A stretch of 59,161 bases of DNA. Origin: a virus. Of the stretch, positions 28,047 to 34,012 are shown in pieces. How positions within the stretch are numbered: position 1 is the first letter of the stretch; each line of letters begins with the position of its first letter. The stretch spans positions 1 through 59,161 of the IMG/VR virus record IMGVR_UViG_3300030104_002956. One strand, written 5' to 3'. The translations under genes were made by a program, and so were the position numbers. The notes below the pieces were generated by a model that did no database searches, had not been told where the DNA came from, and saw only the letters and a program-made list of their open reading frames with translations.

Positions 28047-30557
28047 TTAACTATCTCCCATTCTATTCCAATATACAAGTGATGAACCTAATCCACCTGT
28101 GAATAAATCACCTGTTTTTTCTGGATTATCATTAGTTGCATCGTAAATCAACCCAACCTCTGACAAAGATAAGGCTTTGTTAAATATTGCTACTTCATCT
28201 ATATCTCCGTTAACAAAAAATCCATCAGAACCATTTGTTTGTAACCCTTTACCTATAGTAAAATTCTGCCCTAAATTAGTTCTAGTACTAGAAAGTGTTC
28301 CAGAAGCACTCGTATCTGATCCGTTTAAATATATTTTACCTGAAGTTCCTGTAGCAACTACAACTATATGATGCCAAATGTTATTAGCAACAGTAGGGGT
28401 ACTTTGAATATAATTACTCTGAGCACCTAGTCCAAAATATAAAACATTATTATCTCTCTGAACATAAGTAGAATTAGTCGCAAGACTTGTTCCTGAGAAA
28501 AACATCATAGAGTTTTGATTTCCATTAAATTTAACCCATAATGAAACAGTAAAATCAGACACTTCTATTCCATTAATACTACCAGCGTTTATATAACTAT
28601 CTGTCCCATTAAATGACATAGCTGCATTGTTGTCTAGTAAGGTTAGAGCAGCAGCAGTAACTCCGAAGTTCTCTATAATACCATTATTAGCACAAGTAGT
28701 GCTAGAGCCAGCAGTTTGATAGAAAATCTTATAGGTTCCAATAGTAGAGTTAGCTAAGTCAATCTCACCAGTAGAAGAGTTAATACTCAATCCTGGAGTA
28801 GCGCTATAAGTACCACCACTTGTTCCTGGAGCACTTGTTACACTAGCTGTTCCAACTTTAGGGAAGCTAGTTCCACTATAAGCAAATGTAGTTTGGTCTA
28901 GCGGTTTAACAGTAATAGTATTATCCACGGTAACAGAACAAGTTCCTGGACTTGTATATCTTACGGTATAAGTTCCCGCATCAGATGCTTGTAAATTAAT
29001 TACACCTGTTGTTGAATTAATACTTAATGTTCCTGAACCAGATTGCTTGGTAAATGTTCCTCCAGTAGCTCCAGTTACTGTTGGTTGATCGGTCTCTGGA
29101 GTATATGGATTAGAAGGTGGGTGAAATAAAACAACTCCTGGATTTACTCCAGGAGAAGCTCCAGGCATATAATAATAAGTTCCTCCTATATAATGAGAAT
29201 GACTTTGACCATCATTACTATAAGCATTAGCAGCAGATGCGGTAGTATACATTGGATAGTAACCATTTACATTTTGAGCACCTGGTACAGTTGGCATTAT
29301 ACAGTAGCTAGATGCAGCATATTGTACAGTAGCAACATCTACAGCAGTAACTGTAATTTGTTGGGTAGCTGTATTTTGACAACCATTAGCGTCAGTTCCT
29401 GTAACAGAGAAAGTGGTTGTAGCTCCTGGAGTTACTGTTAATGGATTAGCAGTTTGACCACCTCCCCATAAATAACTCGTACCACCACTAGCAGTAAGAG
29501 TTACACTATCTCCAGCACAAATAGAAGTGCTAGATGCGCTAATAGAAATAGTTGGTAGTGGGTTGACAGTAAATGCAGCACTAGCTGTATTCTGACAACC
29601 ATTACTACCTGTACCAGTAACAGAATATGTAGCAGAAGAATTAACTGTTATCTGAGCTGTAGTTGCTCCTGTAGACCAGAGATAAGAAACACCACCTGAT
29701 GCAGTAAGTGTAGCAGAAGAACCGTCACAAACAGATAAAGATGGGTTAGGAGTAATGACAATAGTTGGTAAATTCTTTATGGTTACTTGTGTAGTAGCTG
29801 TTTCTCCAGTAGAAGCAGTATAAGTAATTGTATATGGATTACTATCTCCTGGAATAGAAGTGTCAGTATTGATAACACCATTAGATAAGTTGATAGTTAA
29901 ACCAGCTGGAGTCGCTGCAAAAGTTCCACTTCCTGGATCACCAACAACAGTAGGAGCCGCAGTGTTTCCACCATCCTCACAGAAAGCAGCAGCAGAATAA
30001 GTTATAGATAATGCAACTTGAACAGTTACATCAAAAGTGCTTGAAGTAGGGCAGTTTCCTGTAGTCGTATAAGTAATAGTGTAAGGACCACCTACAGTAG
30101 AAGCAGCTAAATTGATAATACCACTGGAACTATTAGTGTTGGTTCCGCTATCTGCAAATATGATTCCACTAGGTGCACTAAAAATACCGCCAACTAAACC
30201 TGTTATGGTTGGAGCAGGATTAGAAGCGTTTTGTCTGAAACTAGATGCAGAGTAAGAGAAAGAAGAATTATCAGCAGGTAAAATAGTTATCGTGTCTGTA
30301 GTTGGTCCAATACTATAAGTAACCGTATAAGTTCCTACAGTAGAAGCACTAACATCAATAACACCTGTAGAACTTGTGCCTGTTCCTGTATCTGCAAATA
30401 TTAATCCAGCAGGACTTGAAGAAAAAGTACCACCTGGTATTTTTATAATAGGAGTTACATCCGAACCATTTTCACAAGCTTGTGACTGTTCGTATTGAAA
30501 AAACGGTTCTTCTCTAGGGCTTGAAAAACCTACACCGATTCCCGCTCCTATGTTCAT
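28047..30557 (-). CDS. Ig-like/PKD repeat protein with a C-terminal LamG domain, 836 aa
   Basis: The N-terminal ~630 residues are tandem beta-sandwich repeats of the kind found in secreted and gliding-related proteins of Bacteroidota: 'SVCDGSSATLTASGG' then 'YLWSTGATTAQITVNSSATY', and 'SICAGDSVTLTASGGTSYLW' with GCQNTA. A single LamG domain follows (from about 650, AMSFNGTDSYINAGS to the end, 'VYWNRMGDS'). It is probably a host-contact appendage. The Cys pairs in the Ig-like repeats resemble those of extracellular host proteins. The 3' neighbour is the six-LamG gene, 10 nt away. Confidence 0.82.
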   Translation of the reverse strand: MNIGAGIGVGFSSPREEPFFQYEQSQACENGSDVTPIIKIPGGTFSSSPAGLIFADTGTGTSSTGVIDVSASTVGTYTVTYSIGPTTDTITILPADNSSFSYSASSFRQNASNPAPTITGLVGGIFSAPSGIIFADSGTNTNSSSGIINLAASTVGGPYTITYTTTGNCPTSSTFDVTVQVALSITYSAAAFCEDGGNTAAPTVVGDPGSGTFAATPAGLTINLSNGVINTDTSIPGDSNPYTITYTASTGETATTQVTIKNLPTIVITPNPSLSVCDGSSATLTASGGVSYLWSTGATTAQITVNSSATYSVTGTGSNGCQNTASAAFTVNPLPTISISASSTSICAGDSVTLTASGGTSYLWGGGQTANPLTVTPGATTTFSVTGTDANGCQNTATQQITVTAVDVATVQYAASSYCIMPTVPGAQNVNGYYPMYTTASAANAYSNDGQSHSHYIGGTYYYMPGASPGVNPGVVLFHPPSNPYTPETDQPTVTGATGGTFTKQSGSGTLSINSTTGVINLQASDAGTYTVRYTSPGTCSVTVDNTITVKPLDQTTFAYSGTSFPKVGTASVTSAPGTSGGTYSATPGLSINSSTGEIDLANSTIGTYKIFYQTAGSSTTCANNGIIENFGVTAAALTLLDNNAAMSFNGTDSYINAGSINGIEVSDFTVSLWVKFNGNQNSMMFFSGTSLATNSTYVQRDNNVLYFGLGAQSNYIQSTPTVANNIWHHIVVVATGTSGKIYLNGSDTSASGTLSSTRTNLGQNFTIGKGLQTNGSDGFFVNGDIDEVAIFNKALSLSEVGLIYDATNDNPEKTGDLFTGGLGSSLVYWNRMGDS

Positions 30558-30558
30558 A

Positions 30559-31041
30559 TTACCAGTGAGCTATAAAGTCTGAAGCTAATCCACTTCCACT
30601 AAGTGTAACAATTCTTATTACTTGTATAGGTAAAAAAGTTCCTTTCTGAACTTCTTTATAAGTAACCTCATCACCAGCAGCAGTAATTACTTTCAAATCT
30701 CCAGTTCCACCAATATATAATATGCATCCTCTAGTGCTTTGAGAATATATTTGAAATGTGTCTCCAGCAGTGGAAAATATATCACCACTTAAACTTAGTT
30801 GTGTTCCACTGTCAATGGCAGTAACTCTAGCGTAAGTACCATTAGTAACATTCTCTACAATAAAACCTGTTTGAACAGTACTTGCAGTAAAAGTGTCTGC
30901 AGCAGATACAGTTAGTTTATTAGTTGTTGATGTAGCGTTAGCTCCTGTAATTCCAGCAAAATCTGGATCAGGAATATCTATTCCTGTAGTAGTTGCATAA
31001 ACTGGTAAGGCTCTACTTACTTGTAATCTTTGATATGGCAT
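30559..31041 (-). CDS. Structural protein of unknown role, 160 aa
   Basis: It is a Gly/Thr/Ser/Val-rich beta protein starting MPYQRLQVSRALPVYATTTG. The C-terminal third has a pattern (RGCILYIGGTGDLKVITAAG...) I associate with small virion proteins near fibre genes. It lies 1 nt before the Ig/LamG gene. It could anchor the appendages, but this is inference. Confidence 0.7.
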   Translation of the reverse strand: MPYQRLQVSRALPVYATTTGIDIPDPDFAGITGANATSTTNKLTVSAADTFTASTVQTGFIVENVTNGTYARVTAIDSGTQLSLSGDIFSTAGDTFQIYSQSTRGCILYIGGTGDLKVITAAGDEVTYKEVQKGTFLPIQVIRIVTLSGSGLASDFIAHW

Positions 31042-31044
31042 ATT

Positions 31045-31194
31045 TTATTTTTTAAAAGGAAATTTTCTATTTAATGAATCTCGTCTTTCTGAGCAACCAC
31101 ACGGTTTACCCGTAGCCTGTGAAACAGTGTCTACTACTTTTTTAATACCTGTGGCTTTGGTTACGCCCTCCACTAAATCTCCTAATCCTCTCAT
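31045..31194 (-). CDS. Small Cys-Gly-Cys protein, 49 aa
   Basis: It encodes MRGLGDLVEGVTKATGIKKV followed by 'ATGKPCGCSERRDSLNRKFPFKK'. The 'TGIKKVV...GKPCGC..RR..LN..FP' pattern is one I have seen repeatedly in Bacteroidota phages (crAss-like among them) without a function. The start overlaps the stop of the upstream 51-aa gene by 4 nt. Confidence 0.7.
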   Translation of the reverse strand: MRGLGDLVEGVTKATGIKKVVDTVSQATGKPCGCSERRDSLNRKFPFKK

Positions 31195-31346
31195 TTTTTA
31201 AAAGCTAACAAAAATTCTCTAGCTCCTATACCAAAAGCAAAACCAGCATATAATGGATGTGATTCAAACACCATTAATGCTCCTATTGCTACAGCACAAG
31301 CAGATTTAAATATCGGATGAGAAAGTAATAAAGAAATTTTACTCAT
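31191..31346 (-). CDS. Small membrane protein, 51 aa
   Basis: MSKISLLLSHPIFKSACAVA starts a protein with one or two hydrophobic helices (about 13-45, rich in Ala/Gly/Phe) and a basic end (FKK). The start overlaps the stop of the upstream 76-aa gene (ATGA) and its stop overlaps the next start. Function unknown. Confidence 0.65.
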   Translation of the reverse strand: MSKISLLLSHPIFKSACAVAIGALMVFESHPLYAGFAFGIGAREFLLAFKK

Positions 31347-31573
31347 TTCTTAATTAATTTTCCTAAATGTCCTTTTACACTAGATGGATAGTGTTTTTCA
31401 TATTTCATAGAGTGGTCTCCACCATAAGCGTGTCCATAATCTTTTTTAGACATAGCCTTAGACTCATCTCTTCTATCTTTCATAGATTGTTTGTGTGGCC
31501 CTTTGTGCTTCATTCCTAATGACTCATCTAGCCTGTCGTTGTATCCTTGTGATTTATATTTTACTGTTGGCAT
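31343..31573 (-). CDS. Basic, His-rich small protein with MPTVK N-terminus, 76 aa
   Basis: It starts MPTVKYKSQGYNDRLDESLG and is rich in Lys, Asp, Arg and His (GPHKQSMKDRRDESKAMSKK). The MPTVK(Y/H/V)K N-terminus is shared with the 53-aa and 50-aa proteins at 31592-31753 and 32478-32630. It is probably disordered and nucleic-acid or charge binding. Role unknown. Confidence 0.7.
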   Translation of the reverse strand: MPTVKYKSQGYNDRLDESLGMKHKGPHKQSMKDRRDESKAMSKKDYGHAYGGDHSMKYEKHYPSSVKGHLGKLIKK

Positions 31574-31591
31574 TTTATATTGTTTTTATTA

Positions 31592-31753
31592 TTAATAACT
31601 TTTAGTTTCTGCTCCATATCCTGGATTCATTTTTATTGTTCCCCCCATTGTTTTAGCAAATTCAACTGCTTGGGCTTTTCCTACAGCATTATAAGGAAAT
31701 TTTTTTTCTTTCATTTTTCCAGTATCAGGACATTTATGTTTTACTGTTGGCAT
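31592..31753 (-). CDS. Small basic protein, MPTVK family, 53 aa
   Basis: The start is ATG 31753 (MPTVKHKCPDTGKMKEKKFP); a longer frame to 31810 is open but lies within the upstream gene. The core FPYNAVGKAQA and C-terminal NPGYG are shared with the 50-aa protein at 32478-32630, so the two are paralogues. Two Cys/His near the N-terminus (HKCPDTGK) differ from the paralogue. Function unknown. Confidence 0.7.
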   Translation of the reverse strand: MPTVKHKCPDTGKMKEKKFPYNAVGKAQAVEFAKTMGGTIKMNPGYGAETKSY

Positions 31754-31754
31754 A

Positions 31755-31931
31755 TTAAGATTTTTTAAATAAATTAATATTAGCATTTGCCATTTCATTA
31801 CCTTCGGCAATCATTCTAACTTTATCAAATCTTTTTTGCATTCTTTTCATATCGGCTAGTTTGGTGATTCCCATCCTAGAGTCTGGTCGCATATTGATTT
31901 CTCGACCAAATTTCATTTCTAAACCATCCAT
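31755..31931 (-). CDS. Small helical protein, 58 aa
   Basis: It encodes MDGLEMKFGREINMRPDSRM followed by a Met/Lys/Arg-rich helix ending NINLFKKS. A perfect TATATTTG box lies 15 nt upstream, and the stop is 1 nt before the next start. No recognised family. Confidence 0.6.
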   Translation of the reverse strand: MDGLEMKFGREINMRPDSRMGITKLADMKRMQKRFDKVRMIAEGNEMANANINLFKKS

Positions 31932-31946
31932 AGTTTGTTTTTTTTA

Positions 31947-31954
31947 CAAATATA
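31947..31954 (-). promoter_or_regulatory. TATATTTG promoter box inside the small-protein cluster
   Basis: The minus strand reads TATATTTG, 15 nt before ATG 31931, in the 24-nt gap after the 96-aa gene. It would serve the genes from 31931 downstream, including the appendage genes. Confidence 0.5.
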
Positions 31955-31955
31955 A

Positions 31956-32246
31956 TTAATATTTTCCTCTTCGACTTTTTGGAGAGCTTTTTGTAGAGCC
32001 TCCCTTGCCAGCCCATAGATGTTTGCAGGCCCAATATCGAGCTGTCAACTTCGACTTGGCTGTATCACATTTATGTCTGGCTCGGAAAGATTTTCGTGCC
32101 GCAGCACTATAGTTATGACCATATCCTTTTGCGCCAAAGTGAATTAACTTCTCTTTACCCCCCTCACAGCCTTTGACCATTTTCTTTTTGCCTGGCCTAT
32201 CACTAGACCTGACAACATTACACTTCATTTTACTTTTTTCTGCCAC
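31956..32246 (-). CDS. Lys/Arg-rich small protein, 96 aa
   Basis: It is a strongly basic 96-aa protein. The central 'SAAARKSFRARHKCDTAKSK' and 'TARYWACKHLWAG' pattern (FRARHKC...YWACKxLW) is one I know from small proteins of phages and large viruses, of uncertain role. The C-terminus is disordered and basic (SPKSRRGKY). DNA- or RNA-binding in the virion is a reasonable guess. It overlaps the next gene upstream by 17 nt. Confidence 0.72.
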   Translation of the reverse strand: MAEKSKMKCNVVRSSDRPGKKKMVKGCEGGKEKLIHFGAKGYGHNYSAAARKSFRARHKCDTAKSKLTARYWACKHLWAGKGGSTKSSPKSRRGKY

Positions 32247-32478
32247 TTCTTACTTTTGCTTTTTTAGTATTGGGAATAAATTGTTTTCTACCGCCAGAGG
32301 CTTTCTTTTTTCTGGCAGTAGCTGCTCTTTGTCTTTTACTTAAACTCCTTGCTTTTGCTAAAGGTAAACAGCGGTCAGGATTTTTTTTATTCTTACTAGT
32401 ACCACAAGCTCCTTTTATTTCTCCATCAGTACCAATACGAACCCATTTCTGATCACGCCATTTTTTTAGCTCGCCCAT
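32230..32478 (-). CDS. DUF5872-like basic protein, 82 aa
   Basis: MGELKKWRDQKWVRIGTDGE, then a 'GACGTSKNKKNPDRCLPLAK' and 'SLSKRQRAATARKKK' pattern. The Trp, Cys-Gly, Pro..Cys.P and Arg/Lys-rich C-terminus resemble DUF5872 (Trp, CGR, YPKCRP, MS..R..AV.RK), which I recall from phages and bacteria. Probably a nucleic-acid-binding virion or packaging-associated protein. The ATG shares a base with the upstream stop (TAATG). Confidence 0.75.
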   Translation of the reverse strand: MGELKKWRDQKWVRIGTDGEIKGACGTSKNKKNPDRCLPLAKARSLSKRQRAATARKKKASGGRKQFIPNTKKAKVRSGRKK

Positions 32479-32630
32479 TAATATCCAGACTTAGTTTTCT
32501 TTTCCATTCCGTAACCAGGATTGTTTTTCTTTTTTCCACCTGTCATTCTAGCAAATGAATCTGCTTGAGCTTTTCCTACAGCATTGTATGGAAATACTCT
32601 TTTTTTACCTTTTACTTTTACCGTTGGCAT
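32478..32630 (-). CDS. Small basic protein, MPTVK family, 50 aa
   Basis: MPTVKVKGKKRVFPYNAVGK...: paralogue of the 53-aa protein at 31592-31753, sharing MPTVK, FPYNAVGKAQA and NPGYG. This copy lacks the N-terminal Cys. The stop and the next start overlap (TAATG). Confidence 0.7.
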   Translation of the reverse strand: MPTVKVKGKKRVFPYNAVGKAQADSFARMTGGKKKNNPGYGMEKKTKSGY

Positions 32631-32739
32631 TTTTCTTGTTTTTTTTGGTTTTTAATACTTTAAAATCAGCTCCTGTGATTTTATCGAAAGGCATAGCCTG
32701 CCTTGCAATCTTTCTTTGTTTGGGACTTAACTTACTCAT
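32605..32739 (-). CDS. Small basic protein, 44 aa
   Basis: MSKLSPKQRKIARQAMPFDK..., ending in a Lys/Asn-rich tail (KTKKNKKNANGKSKR). 'SPKQRKIARQAMPFDKITGADF' is a coherent amphipathic helix plus loop. Its start overlaps the 3' end of the previous gene by 8 nt; its end overlaps the MPTVK gene by 26 nt. Confidence 0.6.
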   Translation of the reverse strand: MSKLSPKQRKIARQAMPFDKITGADFKVLKTKKNKKNANGKSKR

Positions 32740-32866
32740 TTTTGCAATTTTTGGATTTTTTATGAGTATAACCTTTTTCTTTTAGTTTTTTATGGTCTTC
32801 TTCTTTAAAAGCCATTTTACCTTTACAACCTTTATACATCATATGTGGTTTAAATTTCTTAGCCAT
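32732..32866 (-). CDS. Small basic Cys-containing protein, 44 aa
   Basis: MAKKFKPHMMYKGCKGKMAF..., ending HKKSKNCKNE. Lys makes up about a third of the residues. Two Cys and two His could bind metal. Stop and start overlaps with both neighbours support it. Confidence 0.6.
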   Translation of the reverse strand: MAKKFKPHMMYKGCKGKMAFKEEDHKKLKEKGYTHKKSKNCKNE

Positions 32867-33000
32867 TACTTTCCGTAATTAGGGTCTTTACAATATTTAC
32901 TTGCAGCCATATTAGCATAGGCTGAAGGATACTTATCAAACGTTCTTTTAGCCCAAGCTATACCAGCTGGACATATTTTGTTTTTCTTTCTTTTTGCCAT
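32866..33000 (-). CDS. Small basic conserved-looking protein, 44 aa
   Basis: The start is ATG 33000 (MAKRKKNKICPAGIAWAKRT), shorter than the open frame to 33054. The body 'TFDKYPSAYANMAASKYCKD' followed by PNYGK is a pattern I have seen in several marine phages. The start is divergent from the plus-strand 33016 gene, 15 nt apart. A TATCTTTG box (33009-33016) precedes it. Confidence 0.68.
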   Translation of the reverse strand: MAKRKKNKICPAGIAWAKRTFDKYPSAYANMAASKYCKDPNYGK

Positions 33001-33007
33001 ATATTTA
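32977..33007 (+). promoter_or_regulatory. Promoter of the plus-strand winged-helix gene
   Basis: TTTG at 32977-32980, a 19-nt spacer, and TATATTTA at 33000-33007 match the Bacteroidota consensus TTTG-N19-21-TAnnTTTG except for the last base. The predicted start site is within a few bases of the ATG at 33016, giving a near-leaderless message. Confidence 0.6.
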
Positions 33008-33008
33008 G

Positions 33009-33016
33009 CAAAGATA
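33009..33016 (-). promoter_or_regulatory. TATCTTTG promoter box at the divergent 33.0-kb start pair
   Basis: The minus strand reads TATCTTTG, 8 nt before ATG 33000. It overlaps the first base of the plus-strand gene at 33016, whose own promoter lies just upstream, so transcription in the two directions would interfere. Confidence 0.4.
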
Positions 33017-33489
33017 TGAAAAAGATTGTAAGGCAGGTTCACGATAGAATACATCCGTCACACGACTATTTAAAATACTGGAGAATTATTCGTTACTGGG
33101 CAAAAAAACAATACGGATTTACCGTAGCTGATTTAGATATTATGTTTTTTCTTTACTCAGAAAGACTGTTTACTAAAACACATTTTCATAAGTATGGAAA
33201 TATTATGTCTTGGGACCCAACTCGTTTTAAAAGTTTAATCGAAAGGGGATATATTCACATATGGAGAGAAAAACAAGGTAAAGAAGCTGCTCTTTATGAA
33301 GTGACTTTTAAAGGTAAAAGAGCTATTAATAATATCTATAAGAAACTAAACGGTGAAGAAATAGCAGAATCAGCTGAAATCAACCCTATATTTAAAGACG
33401 ATGTAAGATATATGGATAAAGTTTATCGTAATGCAATACTAGAACTAAACAAGTCTATAAAACAACCACAACGTCACGCTCTTGAATAA
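33016..33489 (+). CDS. Winged-helix-like DNA-binding protein, possible regulator, 157 aa
   Basis: It is the only plus-strand gene inside the minus-strand structural block. Residues ~35-110 have a winged-helix/MarR-like order: helix (FTVADLDIMFFLYSERLFTK), a second helix, a recognition-type helix ('WDPTRFKSLIERGYI') and a beta wing (EAALYEVTFKGKRAI). The C-terminus is a helical tail. It probably binds DNA and may control the flanking minus-strand genes. Its 3' end overlaps the 3' end of groES by 35 nt, and it is divergent from the 44-aa gene. The exact family is uncertain. Confidence 0.75.
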   Translation: MKKIVRQVHDRIHPSHDYLKYWRIIRYWAKKQYGFTVADLDIMFFLYSERLFTKTHFHKYGNIMSWDPTRFKSLIERGYIHIWREKQGKEAALYEVTFKGKRAINNIYKKLNGEEIAESAEINPIFKDDVRYMDKVYRNAILELNKSIKQPQRHALE

Positions 33490-33712
33490 CCACATACGAC
33501 TGATCGTTGATGATTACCTCGTGTGCTTGTGCCTTGTCGTAATAAATAACATCTCCTTCTTTAATAGTATCTACTAAAGTCCCAGGCTTTACTACCGTAG
33601 CTTTCTTATATCTAAATGCAAATGCATCTGTTTTTGATAAAAGTAAACCCGATTTAGTTTTTAGCTCTTCTTGAGCTGGAGTAATAATTATGTATTTATT
33701 TATTGGCTTCAT
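33455..33712 (-). CDS. groES: Co-chaperonin GroES-like protein, 85 aa
   Basis: The start is ATG 33712 (MKPINKYIIITPAQEELKTK); the open frame extends to 33742. The Cpn10 pattern is visible: N-terminal beta strand, mobile-loop-like 'KTKSGLLLSK', then 'KKATVVKPGTL', 'KEGDVIYYDKAQAHEV' and a C-terminal strand (YVVIQERDVVVVL). At 85 aa it is shorter than host GroES (about 95 aa). It would cap the phage GroEL encoded ~300 nt upstream in the same operon. It overlaps the 54-aa gene. Confidence 0.85.
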   Translation of the reverse strand: MKPINKYIIITPAQEELKTKSGLLLSKTDAFAFRYKKATVVKPGTLVDTIKEGDVIYYDKAQAHEVIINDQSYVVIQERDVVVVL

Positions 33713-33860
33713 TCTTTTTAATTTTTTTAAGAGCCTCATCATATCCTGGCATATGTTTAATTAGTTCGGCTGTGCCGACTGATAGTGTAACTAAATGCTG
33801 CACTGCAGCATTTAGAGATTTTATTTTATTTTGCATTTCAATCAGCTTACTCTCTTTCAT
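33696..33860 (-). CDS. Small helical protein between groEL and groES, 54 aa
   Basis: MKESKLIEMQNKIKSLNAAV..., a single amphipathic helix of ~30 residues then 'GTAELIKHMPGYDEALKKIK'. Its start overlaps the stop of the 51-aa gene by 4 nt and its end overlaps groES by 17 nt. No recognised family. It may be made in stoichiometry with the chaperonin genes. Confidence 0.65.
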   Translation of the reverse strand: MKESKLIEMQNKIKSLNAAVQHLVTLSVGTAELIKHMPGYDEALKKIKKNEANK

Positions 33861-34012
33861 AGTTTATAAGTTATTCCAACCACTACAAAAAAACCACCAG
33901 TGGCTAAAGCATAGGTATTTGGGTTCATTCCAAGTTGTTGATTGTTCCAAATCATATTGGCTCCAGATGCTGTCATCATACTTAAGCCACCTATTATTGC
34001 TAGTCTTTTCAT
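33857..34012 (-). CDS. Small two-TM membrane protein behind groEL, 51 aa
   Basis: MKRLAIIGGLSMMTASGANM starts a protein with two hydrophobic helices (about 4-20 and 34-48) separated by 'WNNQQLGMNPN'. The ATG overlaps the groEL stop by 4 nt (ATGA). Function unknown. Confidence 0.65.
   Translation of the reverse strand: MKRLAIIGGLSMMTASGANMIWNNQQLGMNPNTYALATGGFFVVVGITYKL

Noticed and set aside
32555-32785. 76-aa plus-strand frame, Leu/Phe-rich
   Set aside because: It is antisense to three small overlapping minus-strand genes that have better composition and start/stop coupling.
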